Assembly: GCA_030220185.1 (NCBI GenBank)
Contig: JASPKZ010000419.1
Span: 4,049,501 to 4,113,500 of the forward strand
DNA length: 64,000 bases
Reading direction: 5' to 3'
Origin: Diploptera punctata
Taxonomy: Eukaryota > Arthropoda > Insecta > Blattodea > Blaberidae
Numbering within the stretch: position 1 is the first letter of the stretch; the number at the start of each line of letters is the position of its first letter. The position numbers were made by a program, and so were the translations under genes. This document shows, one piece after another, positions 50,415-62,599 of this stretch. The notes under the pieces were generated by a model. It searched no databases and was not told the DNA's origin. It was given only the letters and a program-made list of their open reading frames with translations.

Positions 50415-51302
50415 TCAGAGGGACAGACTGCAATTCCGATCATCAAACGGTTAATGTGAAAATCAGAAAAAGATTATCGCTTATGAGAGTGACAAACGTG
50501 AAAGATGATTCTAAGAAAATGAATTACACAGCTAGAGAAATTAGGAACTGCGGCAAAATACCAGATTAAAATGGCTAAAAGATTTGAAATACTGAATCTT
50601 CAGATGAGAAGGTGGCTACCGAAGTATAAACTGATGTCAATAAGGAATGGGAGGAATTAGTGAAACTGTTAAATTATCAGCATACGAAAGCACATGTTAC
50701 TTAAAAAAAATAAGCAAAACAAGAAATAGTTTTATGGGCAATGTGTCGACATTTTAAGAAAAGAAAGCTAGCAAAACTGAATTCGTTACACTAGCCAAAT
50801 GAAATAAGTTTAGAACAATTGGGTAGCGTTAGACGGAAAACCACTAGCTTATTAAAACGTAAAAAAAAGAGAGAATGTTAGAGAGAGAACATCAATGATT
50901 TTGAAATGAATGTAAAAACAATGGCGCATTAAAGAATTATATCAGGGAATTAGGATAGAGAGGAAAGGTTTCAAGCTGGAAGAAACATGATTACGGACGA
51001 AGATGGGGATATTACTGCAGACTCAAAGAATATATTAAATGAATGGAAAAAATAATTTAGTCAGTGATCAAATATGCTTGCAAAATAAGATGCTGAAGGC
51101 ATTGAAGATGATGATTTACAGGCAGCAGAAATATTAGTCACAGAACCAAATACATAACAGACTGAAATAACAATAGAAAAATTGAAGATGTATGAAGCAT
51201 CTGGTTCCGATGGGATCCCAGTAGAAAAGATAAAATCAGGAGAAGAAAATTTTATGGAAAAGATACGTCGGTTCTTTAGTTTGATTTCCGATAAAGAGGT
51301 TT

Positions 51303-51560
51303 GGGTATCGATGACTATGTTATAAGGAAACGTTTCTTTGTAAGGCGATCAGGTGTTTCATTGCCCAAGATACCACAATGATGGAATCCACTGTAGGATG
51401 ACCTCTGTACCGTAGTTGTGGAGTTGTATTATCATGTCATAAAATTGCTTGGAGTCATTAATATTTGGCGACAGATTGATTGGAGAGCTGCTTTTGAATG
51501 TGATGGAACTAGTCTGCATAAGCTATCTGATCTTGTTAGGACTTTTATTTTAATTGTAAT
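51303..51560 (-). pseudogene. LINE RNase H domain fragment
   Basis: On the minus strand, around one frameshift: EVILQWIPS, then HCGILGNETPDRLTKK. This is the hallmark W(V/I)P.H.G..GNE..D.LA segment of retroelement RNase HI. The catalytic Asp of GNExxD is kept. Upstream residues (NDSKQFYDMIIQLHNYG) suit the preceding helix. It belongs to an RNase H-bearing LINE clade not otherwise seen in the window. Confidence 0.75.
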
Positions 51561-52045
51561 TCGAATTAAAAGGAGACATAGTACGTTTTGTTAAGTTGGT
51601 AGTTAGTAAGTTAGACCAAGTGAGGAGAGTGCTAAACCCGTTTACTTTGGGTTTTATGAATACAAGTTGCTAAGGCAAGCTGCACAAACATATGATATCA
51701 CGCGCCATTGTGCAATGTTATGGTCAGTGTTTTCAGTTTTCAGATTGTGTTAACAAAACATAGCTGTGAAAATAGAAGAGGAGATGAACTGCGCGTTATC
51801 ATCTGTGAAAAAAAGAGTTATTACAAGCACGCTTTATACCCATTGTTGTGTGTTTCATATAACATTCTTTACTTTATATGACAAATAATCATATTATAGT
51901 TGTTCGAGAAAAAACATGAACCAAGGAAAATAACCATTAGAATTTTATATCAATATTTATATATTCCAGACTTCGCGTTAAACAGGAATTAGGAGGGAAA
52001 TGGAATTAAAATATTATAGAGAAACTTTTTATTTTACAAATTGTT
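51561..52045. other. No recognisable gene
   Basis: No domain or shared repeat identified. Confidence 0.5.
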
Positions 52046-52049
52046 ACAA

Positions 52050-52600
52050 ACTTTTTATTTTACAAATTGTTACAATCTGTTCTCAATTTATACTTCCTTC
52101 TGTCTAAGCAGTTCGTTTCTTCCAATCTTTTATTTTTATTACTTCCTGGACATGATTCTTCAACTGTATTTTGATCATCCCATCCTTTTTTTTCCTGACG
52201 GTAACCATCGTAAGATCTTATTTGTCCATCTTGTGTTGTCCATCTTGTGTTGTCCATCCTGAGTGCCCATACCACTTCAACTGTCGCTACAGTATTTCAT
52301 CGGTGATGTCTCTATATCTTTCCATACCTTATTTGTAGATTTGATATTTTATCTAAACTTGTTTTTCTATTGCATCTATAAGAAATCCATTTTGGTTGAA
52401 GACATTTCTTCCTTAATCCCTGTTTTACAGTCCTCACTTCAGCTCCATAACACTAAGGAAAATACTTCTGGTATGTATATGTATATATTTATGTTTATAC
52501 TTTTAAATATGTTTTTTTTTCCGCTAAGATAGAGTTCAATCAGTTTGTATTATTTCTGCCTTCAATTACTCTACACATAATTTCCTATTTGTTAAATATA
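52050..52600 (-). mobile_element. LINE-B-like 3' part
   Basis: Minus-strand words YGAEVRTVKQGLRKKCLQPK, RYRDITDEILRQLKWYGHSG and the DWKKRTALTE end (across frameshifts) match LTYGAE.W...K, then RWYGHVRRM, then the terminal DRQEW block of the LINE at 59690. Contains a local duplication of TGTGTTGTCCATCTTG (52229-52258). Confidence 0.7.
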
Positions 52601-52612
52601 ACTTCTAAATAT

Positions 52613-52942
52613 ATCCATCCATAGTATTTCTGCCCGAGGGCAGGTCTTTCACTGCAATCATAGCATTTTCATGCCATGCTTTGCAGTTTTACTAGGAAAT
52701 TATAGATGTGGTAGCTTCCCGTTGCTTTCCACACCCGTGAAAGATGATGATGATAATGATAAGGACGATAAAAATGACCGGATGATTATCGGGGACCGTT
52801 GGCCCTAAGCTTCCTGACATTTGCCTTACAGGTGAGGAAAAACCCCGAAGAAAACCTCACCCAGGAGCCTGCCCCGACCGAGAATCGAACCCGAGCCCGC
52901 TGCTTGACAAGGCAGCACGCTACCTCGAGACCACAGAGGTGG
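52613..52942 (-). mobile_element. SINE-A copy 12
   Basis: Exact 12-bp TSD ACTTCTAAATAT (52601-52612, 52943-52954). Same subfamily as copies 7 and 8 (AGGAGCCTG, TTGGCCCTAAGCTTCC). Confidence 0.96.
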
Positions 52943-52999
52943 ACTTCTAAATATGTGTATTTTCTAAATATATGTATTTAAATATTTGATTATATAAAT

Positions 53000-53355
53000 G
53001 TTCCGCGCCGTAGCCGAGCGGTTAAGGTAGGAAGCCTTGGCGCAGAGCTACGGAACTTGTGCTGGTTCGAGTCTCCATGGGGGAAGAAATTTTCTCATGG
53101 TACTTCGGCCAGTATGGGACCTGTGCCCACCCAGCATCGTGAGGCAATTGGGTAGCTACAATAAGTAGCGGCTCCAGGTTGAGGAACCAGCTATAACGCT
53201 GGGGGACTCGAATTGCTAACCACATGTCACCCCTACACTGGCTGTTGATCATCTAACTCTGTGATTGACACATGTGGATGTGAAGGGCCAGCAGCCGGAT
53301 GGTAAAAGGGCAACCGCTGAAAAGTGGAAAGACCCTCAATCGGAAATCGGAATCG
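53000..53355 (+). mobile_element. SINE-B copy 3, full length
   Basis: Perfect 12-bp TSD GATTATATAAAT (52988-52999, 53356-53367). Head CGCCGTAGCCGAGCGGTTAA with a long variable arm (AGCCTTGGCGCAGAGCTACG) and the B-box GGTTCGAGTCT point to a tRNA-Leu or tRNA-Ser ancestor. Ends in CAATCGGAAATCGG. Best reference copy of the family here. Confidence 0.95.
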
Positions 53356-53589
53356 GATTATATAAATTTTTACGTATAAAGTACACAGCTTGTTGTAAAA
53401 GTTTTAGTATGTTGAGAAGAGATAATATTCATCCATCATTACTATAATCATAAATGGAATTACAGTCCGGTTTGAATCTCAGCTCGTAAAAGTTTATTCT
53501 CCTTGACCTCATTCCACCAATTTATTTCCAAAGTCCTAACGGACTCTTGCCATCATCTCAAATCCTCTGAAAAAAATTTAAAATAAAAA

Positions 53590-54045
53590 TACATTATTCT
53601 TCCAATTACAATGTAAGAATACGAAACATGATGTTATATAAAGAAGTGAGGAAATATAAGTATTTGAGAAAAAAATTAGCGAGGAAATTTTTTGGACCAG
53701 AAAGAAGGTGAATTGGAGAAAAATGATATAACATGAACTGAATGAACTATATGCGAAACCAATTGTAATAAGAATAGATAAAGCTAGTAGACTGTGATGG
53801 GCAGGATATGTAGCACGAAAGGGGAATGAAATAGCAGTATGGAGACTTTTTATAGAAAAGCCAGAGGGATATCTCGCAGTACGTAACCAGGAATAAAGTG
53901 GGAGAAAATATTAACCATGATTTGAGGGAGGTAAATTATACAAGGAATAGTTACAAAACATTAACTGAGGATAGGGATGTTTGGAGAGCTTATGTCCGCG
54001 TAGTCATGAGCCAGTCATGAAGTGCCAGTGAGTTAGCGTATATTT
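53590..54045 (+). mobile_element. LINE-C 3' end
   Basis: Across shifts: RKYKYLRKKLARKFF, SRLRWAGYVARKGNE (TGGGCAGGATATGTAGCACG), LFIEKPEGYLAV, then WENINHDLREVNYTRN and EDRDVWRAYVRVVM with a stop. Same family as 22000-22120. Confidence 0.8.
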
Positions 54046-54660
54046 CCTGTTTATTGTCGTAAATTTTCATGACGTCAAAAAATAAGAAACAAGGTTTTTT
54101 TATAATATTTGTATTAAAGAGAGTAACGGGTGGACGTGTCAGGGGAGGTGTGTGATTATGGTGTATACCGTCGTCATTTACCCTAATTTGAAGTGCGATC
54201 ACGTTTTGTACGTACGTACAATATGACAGTGTTTTCATATCTCCAGGCCTTGGGCTATGTTATCGGGGGTGGCGCCACTGTAGCCTGATTTACTGCCACC
54301 AGTAGAGGGGAGGCTGCATTTAAATTGTTATTCTTGATAGCGTTTGCGTTACGACCCTAGGGTTTTAAGCTCTAGGGAAACTTCCCATGGCTATGGAATT
54401 TCGCGAAGCATTTGTTAAAAAAAAATTTGATTTGTATGTACCGACAGCACTTAACTTTTCTCTCGACCTCAGAATACAGTATCAAAAGTTTTAACCTCTT
54501 CGGCACTGAAATGGAATTATGATAAATAGCATTTTATTAGCGAATTCCGTTGGAGTGAAGCTATTGAGGTTGTTCTAATAAAATATTAACAAATTATATA
54601 GGTCTATTCATCGATCTATCTAGTAGAAAACAAATGTGGGATGATATACAGATATATAGG
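54046..54660. other. Unassigned; GC-richer patch
   Basis: 54120-54380 is GC-richer (GGGGGTGGCGCCACTGTAGC, GACCCTAGGGTTTTAAGCTC). Neither ORFs nor repeats recognised. Confidence 0.35.
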
Positions 54661-54664
54661 ATAT

Positions 54665-55025
54665 ATGCATATCTTTTAACGGCCGAAGTTTGTTTTATGA
54701 AATCAAACTCGACATATATCGATAAATTAAGAAAAATTAATTTGAATTCGGTAACCACCAAAATCGGACCATCAGGAAGATGAGTAAACCTGAAGCGAAA
54801 GTTTAAAGGTACTGAAATGTTAGCAAATTTAGATTTTTCACAACAAAACTAAGTACTTTTGCAAATTAATATAAATCGAGAAAGATATTATACAAAATCA
54901 ATGCAATCTGATCGTTGAAGTCAGGTTTTATCGGAAGCATGCAAATTGAAAAATCACTCTACCAGCCGCCATGTTTCTTTTCTCGAAGTAGTGCCTATAA
55001 TTGAATACCATACAATTTAATTAAC
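54665..55025. repeat. Diverged relative of the 17790-18165 tandem repeat
   Basis: Has AAATTTAGATTTTTCACAACAAAACTAAG and AAAAATCACTCTACC words in the same order as the 140-bp units. Two or three degenerate units. Confidence 0.4.
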
Positions 55026-55585
55026 AAAATACAGATATTCGGCTGTTGGATTAAACACATTTTTAATTTGTCCCACTCTGTTCAATTTCCAATGGGATAC
55101 GGTGTCCTGTTGTAATGGTCACTATGATTTCCAATTCGCACAGCCAAAGTTGAAGTCTGGCGGCTGCTGCAATACATAGATGAATTGATAATCTAAAAAT
55201 GATTACGTATTCCTCAGATACTGAAACTTGTACTTGTAGATAAGCCTACTGCTCATGAAGAGAGTAGAAATAGAACATAACTAACTTGTAGAGATAGCTC
55301 GTCCTTCCTGATTGAGGGTCGAGACGAAAACGTAATTGTAGAGTAAATTAATTACTAACACAACAAACTAGCAATCAGACCGACAGCATTCATAAATTAA
55401 TAAGCAATAGACAATAAGATCGGTCTGATGCAAACAAATGTAACCAAAAGTAAACAGACGGGAATTCGGTAGTGATCTCAAAATCTATTACTGAAAGATT
55501 ATTTTCATTTTATAATTCAATAATTTCTATATAAACAACTATACAAGAAAATCGGAAAATTACATTTGTATTACCTACTACCTAG
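55026..55585. other. No recognisable gene
   Basis: Mixed AT-rich sequence without a domain or shared repeat. Confidence 0.5.
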
Positions 55586-55587
55586 CA

Positions 55588-55760
55588 TGTCCGTCGCCGT
55601 GGCGTAGTCCCTACCTTCCACTCCGGTGACCCGAGTTCGATTCCCGACGGGGTAGGGATTTTAAATCTCCACTTGGGTCCGGGTGTGTCCTGTTTTGTTT
55701 TTGTATGTGTGAATAGGATAAAAAAAGGTTAACAAAGGTAAAAACAAAAAGGAACAACAG
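55588..55760 (+). mobile_element. SINE-F (single copy)
   Basis: tRNA-like head GTCGCCGTGGCGTAGTCC with GAGTTCGATTCCCGACGG (B-box), then a body TCCACTTGGGTCCGGGTGTG and TTTTTGTATGTGTGAATAGG, and an A-rich end. Not a functional tRNA: the T-stem and acceptor do not pair well. Confidence 0.6.
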
Positions 55761-56439
55761 TGTAAACAAAAAAAAACGACAAAAAAAAGCAATAGCGAAG
55801 ACGCGTAAAACAATAGTATATCCACCAAACATAAATAAACATAAACATTAAATCTAAGATTTAACATTGGCAAACCATAAAAACTGGATCATACATTTGA
55901 CTTAGTAATGCATTCATTTGTTTTACGCAGTTCATATGTATCGGACTTTTTTTTTTTGTATTTAATGGGTTTTCTGAGTAAAACGTAGCATAAATTTTGA
56001 AAGAAAACTTTTTTGCTCCAAATTTGGAGATTTTATGTAAATCCATAACCAATTTTGTAAGTTATAACTTTGTTTTCTTATATTAGTTATAAATTAATGG
56101 AAGAATTATTTACATTTTCACAATCTGGATGGGGATTGAGTTTAACATTAATGATACAATATATTTCTATTATGATTTCGCGATTTATATAGTGTTGCAA
56201 CCTAACATTAATATTTTGAAATAAGATACAAATATGGCCATAATTCACTGTTATGTGATATATATTTAAATCCAATCACATCGATCTTGAGTTGTTTGCA
56301 TAGTGAAAAAAATCAACCTCACATGCATCAAATGATTACAAAGAGACGAAAGAGGATATTAAATACCATCTTAACTATCATAATATTTATAAAAGCCGTT
56401 CAGTCAGGTTTATTTTAGGCTCTAATTAACCACAGTAAA

Positions 56440-56745
56440 TTTCTGGACAAAACGCGAAAAATAAGAATAACATTCATTCATGCATAAATAAATATGTTAT
56501 CAAAATGTAATACCATTAATTCTTACTTACTTACTTAATGTAAAATGTTATTGTATGATTATCCAACTGTAATATTTTTGTGTTTTCTTTTTTGTTATAT
56601 ATTATAGGCTTATTATTACCAAACATTACTTTATTTTAACGGACTGTCAACAGCATTACGGCTTACTGTCCGTTGCGACCCATATTTATAAATAACATTG
56701 TATGTATCCTACTTTTAGTCTAATAAAGTTCTACTTATATATATA
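56440..56745 (+). mobile_element. LINE-A 3' terminal fragment
   Basis: Starts at the last codons (FLDKTRKIRITFIHA) and stop of LINE-A, then the 3' UTR with TGTAATATTTTTGTGTTTTC, ending TCTAATAAAGTTCTACTTA, the same end as at 6345 (minus). A (CTTA)n run lies at 56522-56536. Gives the element's 3' terminus. Confidence 0.85.
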
Positions 56746-56754
56746 TAACTCACT

Positions 56755-59185
56755 GGCACTATCGCACCCGGAGGTTCACGGTCGCGCTGACATACTCTTT
56801 GTACACCATTCTCTTCGGCTAATGTTTCCATTCATTTCCTGTATAATTCACCTCTCTCGAATAATGGTTTAGTTATTCTCTCATCTCATTTTTGGCCTGT
56901 CTTCTAGGTGCTTTCCCTCTTGTTTCCCTTATGAGAAGAATCCATGTTACTACTTCATTCCCCTTTCGTGCCATATGTCCTATCGATAACAGTCTACGAG
57001 ATATAACGTTCTTTATTAAATCTGATTTCTCAGAAAGATCATAACGTTTTCTCCATTCACCTGTTTCTCTTTTGGTCCTAAAATTTTCCTAAGAATTTTA
57101 TTCTCAAATATATGTAATATATTCTCCTCCCTTAAGGTAAGATCGTGTTTCGCATCCACATAATACATGAGAAAGAATTGCCGTTTTATATATTTCTAGT
57201 GTAACATATTTTAGAGACATTTAATTGACAAGATTCCCTGTAACTCATAACAGCAAATGATTCCAGAATTGAGCCTATGTTTAATTTATTTATTCACTTC
57301 ATTATTGATTGTAATAATTGTTTCTGGACGTTATTTGATTCAGCCACCTCTTCAAAATTTCTCTAATGTGTTATTACTTCTCTATTTCCTTTCCAAAGGA
57401 TCTAATGCATTTCTACTTGTGATCATATATTTAATTTTATTGATATTTATTTTCAGTACCTGTTTCTTAAAGTTACTTAATAGAATATGTGTGTTTGCTC
57501 CTAACATTTTCTCGCTATGGCAGTTGTTTGCATGTGCGTAATATTTGCACGGTTTGTGCGCGCTTCTCCTTTATTGTTATAATAAAACATCAGCTGCATA
57601 TATATCCATACAGCTGATTATCACCATTTATCTGTATGTCATATTTATTTTGTAAAGATTTGATTACACGCTCTAGGGGAAAAAAAACTAAATTGCAGAG
57701 TAGACAGAGCATCATCTTGCTTTATCTCATTATGAATTTAAAAAAAAATCCGGAAACTGTTTGCCTAAAGTCACCGTAATATTTGTGCCATTTAGAGACA
57801 TTTTAGGAATTCTGAATTCTAGAGGGATACCATATAACAAATTGAATCGTACGCCTTTTTTAAAGTTTTCGAACGGTTGGGGTGCATTACCATTATATTC
57901 CCATTTTTAAAAATCTGTCTTATACTAAAAATATGAACTATTGTAGACATATTTTTTCTAAATCCACATTGGTGATCTATCACATCATCAGTATAGGGAC
58001 TACGTCAGCTTACTAATGTATTTGTTAGAAGTTTGTATGAAGTTAAAAGTAATGAAATACCCCTGAAATTGTTTTAGATAGTTTTATCTACTTTCTTATA
58101 GTTTGATACGATATACAATTCTTTCCATTCATTTGGAAGAGCCTCTTTTTCCCTAATTTTTCAAAGGAACCGATGTATCTTCTCCATCAATTTTTCTACT
58201 CTTGACTTTATCATTTATGCTGGCATCCCATCTAAACTTCATGCTTTATACATCATGGCCATTTCAACCTCTAATACGCTTAGTTCTGTGACTCATATTT
58301 TCGCTCACTGAAAATCGTCCTCTTCAATAGGTCTATATTTTTCTCCATGTACGTTTAATGCTGATAAAAGTAATTGTTCCGAATATTTAATATACTCATG
58401 AAATCTGCAATCATATCCCCATATTAATTTTTATTTATACTTGTTCAAGCCTGAAACTCTTTCCTTTCTCTATCCTAATTCCCTGATATAATTCTATGAT
58501 GTTCTTATTTTTTGGATTCATTTCGAGGTCTTTAATCTTCTCTCTAAAATATCACCTTTTTTACTCTTTAATAACCTACTTGTTTCCCGTCTGTTCTTAC
58601 CCAATTTTCTACATTTATTTCATATGGCTTGTGTAGCCAATTAATTTTTGTTAGCTTCCTTTTCTTTGCAATGTCGACACATTCCTAAACAAAACATTTG
58701 TTTTATCTACTTTAAAAATAATCTACCTTTTCTGATGCTGACAATTTTATAGTATCTCTTATAATCTCCCATTTCTTTATTTTTATCAGTTTCTTCTTCT
58801 GTTGCTGCATTTTCATATGAAAAATTCAACATTTGAAATATATTAGCAATTTCGATCTGGTATTATTTCTGCAGTTCATTATTTCTCAATTTTTTAATGT
58901 CTCATAAGCGATGATATTTCTCTGATTTTCATCCTGACCAGATATTGATCCGAATTGCTGTCTATCTCTCTAACTGTTCTAACGTCGATGATGCTACTGT
59001 TGCAGCGTTTACCTACTATTATATTATAATATAATATATATATATATATATATATGGTTTCCGGTTTCCAGTTTCACTAACTGGTGCATTTATGAATATC
59101 CTTAATGGTGGAATATTGTGCTCTCAACGAAATGTTTTTTTCAATATGGCAAAGGTGACTAATCCGACTCAATTGTAGTTAATAT
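56755..59185 (-). mobile_element. LINE-C copy, 2.4 kb, decayed
   Basis: From right to left on the minus strand: endonuclease end (IRLVTFAT-like, KDIHKC), DSNQYLVRMKIREI (SDQ/H box), linker, an RT start with SLDGMPA (for GIDGIPAE), LPNEWKELYIVSYKKVDKT, FRGISLLLTSYKLL and DHQCGFRKNMST, a damaged KAYDS box, then thumb and C-terminal region ending near 56755 (ATCGCACCCGGAGGTTC). Very many stops. Same family as 48985-51290 and 36650-36995. Confidence 0.8.
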
Positions 59186-59690
59186 TTATATGAAGACTGA
59201 ATTTATCTGTTGTTGGCCTGAATATATCTTCACGTCCATTTTTGTATTAAAATATAAAATTTTTGGGCACAGTAAAGAAATTGAGGGAGAGGAAAATTGG
59301 AGATCAATGAGCAAATATGTATAATCAATAATAAGAGTCTCAATATGGTATTTGTTTCTGACCATCAAATGTATTATATAATAAGTAGTCTTAGTTGAAT
59401 AGCCTGCTGGTGCTTTTGGTGTCTGCGGGTATGGAAGTGGTATGCGCGTCTGTTCTGTGTGTGTGTATATGAGTTTTTTAATCTGTTCTGTAGCTATATT
59501 TTTTATTGTTGTAAAAAATGAGAGATTTGTTTATTTTTTATATCTATACAGCTCGTCTTTTATGTATGACTGAAGATGTGTATTATTGCGTATGTATTGT
59601 GATCATAGACGTACATATACAGGGTGATTTTTTATTACACCGACAAACTGCAGGGACTGATTCCTAACTGTAAATGGAGCAAATATGCCC
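59186..59690. other. No recognisable gene; possible DNA-element end at 59620-59690
   Basis: 59620-59690 begins CAGGGTGATTTTTTATTACACC, a start reminiscent of Tc1/mariner or related TIRs, but no partner end was found nearby. Confidence 0.35.
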
Positions 59691-59696
59691 TATGAA

Positions 59697-59996
59697 TTAC
59701 TTTTTTTTTACTTTTGAGGGCCTCTCCACTTTTCGGCGGTTCTCCTGTATTCCCATTCGCCATTCTTGCCGATCACGCCATTCATCCTCCAGACCTCGGT
59801 CGTTCATCAATCTATGGATCTCTCCTCTCCAAGTTGTTCTTGGCCTGCCCCGTTTCCTTCTACCAGAAGGTGACCATTCCAAAAGAGTTTTGGGCCACCT
59901 ATCATCCTCCATTCTCCTGACATGGCCATACCACTGAAGAGCTCGTCTTTCGATCCTTTCCACCACTGTCTCCTCCCTATCCATCATCTGACTCAC
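59697..59996 (-). pseudogene. LINE-B C-terminal domain
   Basis: 99 codons: MMDREETVVERIERRALQWY, then YGHVRRMEDDRWPKTLLEWS, SGRRKRGRPRTTWRGEIHRL, and DEWRDRQEWRMGIQENRRK. This basic region follows the thumb and probably binds RNA or DNA. It is one frame off from the RT, near a direct repeat GAGGAAATGAGGAAGTGAG. Confidence 0.9.
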
Positions 59997-61021
59997 TTCC
60001 TCATTTCCTCATTTCTTATTCTTTCCAACCTGGACACCCTGGCACTGCGTCTTATTCCATCCATCTCCACTGCCAAGATCTTAGTTTTTTGTCCCTCTAC
60101 CAAAGTCCATCCCTCAGCACCATAAGTCATTATGCTTTCCACAACAGACTTCAAAATCCTCTTCTTCGTGTGGTTTGACATGGTCCTACTCCACAGTACT
60201 CCATTCAACATTTTTATGGCTCTTCGTGCTTGTACTAACCTGCTATCTACTTCAGCTTTACAACTCCCTGATTCATCAATAAGTGATCCCAAATATTTAA
60301 ATTTTTTAACAGCTCTAATAATTCCTTGGGATAGGGATATATCTCGTCCACTTCCTCCTACTACAAGATATTCAGTTTTTTCCATGTTTACTCTTAATCC
60401 TCCTATTTCAAAAGCATTTAGAAGTTTTCTCATCATGTATTTCACATCCTCACGACTCTGAGCTATCAACACTTGATCGTCTGCAAATAATAAGGAATGT
60501 ATTGTGCCACCTTGGACTGGTACTCCCATGCCTCCACAATATCGATTCCACTGCTCCAATATATGCTGGATGTATATTTTGAACAGAGTAGGGGACATAC
60601 TACAGCCCTGTCGCAGGCCTTTAGTAGTTCTGAATGGAGAGGATATCATCTTACCCACTTTAACCGAAGCCTGACACTGCTGGTACAACCGTCGGACAAG
60701 TGAAATCGTTGGTAAATCGATACCAACATCAACCATTGCATCCCAAAGTTGGTTGATTGGCACTGAGTCATAGGCCTTTTCTAAATCAACAAATATCAAA
60801 TGAATTTCCTGGCCCTTAGCATGTGATTTTTCTGTTATCTGTCTCAGACTAAAAATGTGATCCATGCATGATTTCCCTCTGGTAAATCCTGCTTGGTCTT
60901 CCAACATTCTTCCTTCGATAGTGTGTTCAAGTCTGTTTGTGATGATACTGCTAAAAATTCTACTCATGGATGACATCACACTGATTCCTCTGTAATTTCC
61001 AGGGTCTTTACGATTTCCCAT
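59993..61021 (-). pseudogene. LINE-B reverse transcriptase core
   Basis: 342 codons open. RT motifs: NYRGISVMSSMSRIFSSII (fingers), DQAGFTRGKSCMDHIFSLRQ, LIFVDLEKAYDSVP (motif A, catalytic Asp), GLRQGCSMSPTLFKIYIQ (motif B), LLFADDQVLIAQ (motif C, FADD), GGLRVNMEKTEYLVVGG (motif D/E), FKYLGSLIDESGSCKAEVD and SIMTYGAEGWTLVEG (thumb). All catalytic residues are present. The first Met is not a real start; the frame upstream (61099-61690) joins it after small shifts. Confidence 0.93.
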
Positions 61022-61690
61022 TTTTATGAATAGATGTTATATATGACATACACCAATCCTTTGGTATTTCATCACCCTCCAAAATCTGATTAAACATTTT
61101 ACAGATAAGTCTTTTTAATAAGGGGGGGTCCATATTTCCATAATTCTGTCATTATTCCACTGGGTCCACTGGCTTTACCATTCTTTGCTTTTTTCAGTGC
61201 CTGATTTATTTCTTCCTCTAAAATAGGTTCCATACGTGACGATATATTGTCCATATACTCCAAATTTTCACATTTTTGTCCCTTCCTTTTCTCAACAAGC
61301 AGATTTTTAAAGTGCTTCTCCCATTGTTCCATATTCACAAGATTTAAGGTTGGTGATGGATTATTAACTGCCCTCATCCTCCTTATAACTCTCCATGCCT
61401 CTGCAGATCTTCTGTATCCTAATGAATGATCGATTTCAGCACATACTTTTTCCCATGATTCTTCTTTACATTTTATTATAACCTTCTTTACCTTTCTCTT
61501 GCATTCTCTATACTTCTGTAGGTCTTCTTCACTCTTAGAGCTCAACCACTTATAGTACAATTTCTTTTTTTCATTAATAATTTCCAGTGCTTCCATAGTC
61601 ATCCATTCTCTCCTTCCTCCACGTTTCCTCTCCCTTCCCAACACTTCCTCAGCTACTCCATTAACACAATGTTTTAAAAAACATACAGGC
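61022..61690 (-). pseudogene. LINE-B linker and RT start
   Basis: Open piece 61644-61099: RREWMTMEALEIINEKKKLY, lysine-rich coiled-coil-like ECKRKVKKVIIKCKEESWEK, then NPSPTLNLVNMEQWEKHFKN and KKAKNGKASGPSGIMTELWK, the RT 0/1 region. The upstream frame from the endonuclease enters at about 61683 across a T/A run; the downstream frame leaves at a run of seven G (61122-61128 on plus) and again near 61025. Confidence 0.88.
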
Positions 61691-62594
61691 CTTCAGCATT
61701 CAAATCCTCCTCTACTACTTTCAGTCTATTGTTCAGCCTTTCCTGATATAGGTAGCGTACACTATCTTCCTGTAATAGATGCACCAAATATCTGGGATCA
61801 TCTATAATAGTCATTTCTTTATTTTTCTGAGTTTTAGTTGTTGCTAATTTAGTTTTCATTGGGAACACAATTTTTGATACAACAATATGATGATCCGATC
61901 CACATTCTATCTTCCTCCGTACTCTAACATCTTGTACTTTAATCAATCGTTGCTGTCTTACTATTACATAGTCTATAATAGACTTCAAATTCCTGGAGTG
62001 ATTTACCCAGGTATATTTATGTATATCCTTGTGTTTAAACTTTGTATTCATGATAACACATTCCTGCTCCTTACAGAATTCAATCAACCTCCTGCCAATA
62101 TCATTTTCTGTATCTTCTCCCCAGGCTCCAACAATGTTACTATTAATTTTTCTACCGACACGTCCATTAAAATCTCCCATTAGCAAGAGCTCATGTCCAT
62201 TCACACAATCATCAATTACTTCTCTCCAATCTTCATAAAAAGCCCTTTTCTCATCAACTGACGCATCATTGTTGGGGGCATATACCCCTATTACTTCCAC
62301 AGTAGTTTCATGAATACGTATAGTTATCTTAATTATCCTGTCACTTATTTCTTTCCAATTAACTATTCCAGATTTCCATTTCCTCTTTATGAGGATAGCC
62401 ACTCCTGATTTTGCTCTCTCTGATTTTGGTATTACACTCCAGAAATGTATATAATGCCCAACCACTTCTTGTCCTTGTCCTTTCTTTTTTGTCTCATTTA
62501 AAACTACTATATCCAAATCCAGAGTATCTAGTTCTTTAACTATTTCTACTAGTTTTCCACTTATTCCTTGTATATTCCAAGTTCCGCATACCAA
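61674..62594 (-). pseudogene. LINE-B endonuclease (APE-like)
   Basis: 306 codons. Domain signatures of the exonuclease-endonuclease-phosphatase fold: CGTWNIQGISG (N near start), DIVVLNETK (catalytic Glu), SGVAILIKRKW, VIGVYAPNNDA (Y), LLLMGDFNGRVG (D and N), TWVNHSRNLKSIIDYVIV (I-D-Y) and CGSDHHIVVSKI (S-D-H). All expected catalytic residues are present. It nicks chromosomal DNA to prime reverse transcription. The ORF ends a few codons early by a frameshift at 61683. Confidence 0.93.
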
Positions 62595-62599
62595 AGTCC

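Larger units (their letters stand above)
48985..51290 (+). mobile_element. LINE-C copy (endonuclease to RT start), interrupted
   Basis: Endonuclease part: the ORF 49040-49246 reads HNPTEDKEDKIKDEL, then MKIILGNFNEKVGREDIF (APE-type G-D-F-N box, here GNFN), and in later frames FQHKDIHKYTWM. At 49418 a 1-kb insert interrupts RSVRG. Coding resumes at 50423 with DCNSDH and IRKRLSLMRVTNVKDDSK, the linker, and MYEASGSDGIPVEKIKSGEE just before the RT core, which is lost. Asp to Asn in the GDFN box and several stops make it dead. Confidence 0.8.

Noticed and set aside
50139..50433. Opposing ORFs of 73-97 codons as a novel gene
   Set aside because: Open on both strands because of GC-richer composition; no motif or splice/start context. 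Kept only as part of the unidentified insert.
53003..53075. Functional tRNA-Leu/Ser gene
   Set aside because: It is the head of SINE-B flanked by TSDs at 52988 and 53356; no clear 3' acceptor stem.
57257..57541. 94-codon hydrophobic ORF (possible membrane protein)
   Set aside because: It is the antisense shadow of the minus-strand LINE-C RT; hydrophobicity comes from the T-rich complement.
59697..62594. Functional host gene encoding an endonuclease/RT
   Set aside because: Sequence motifs are those of a non-LTR retrotransposon, with homologous fragments elsewhere in the window and frame breaks.
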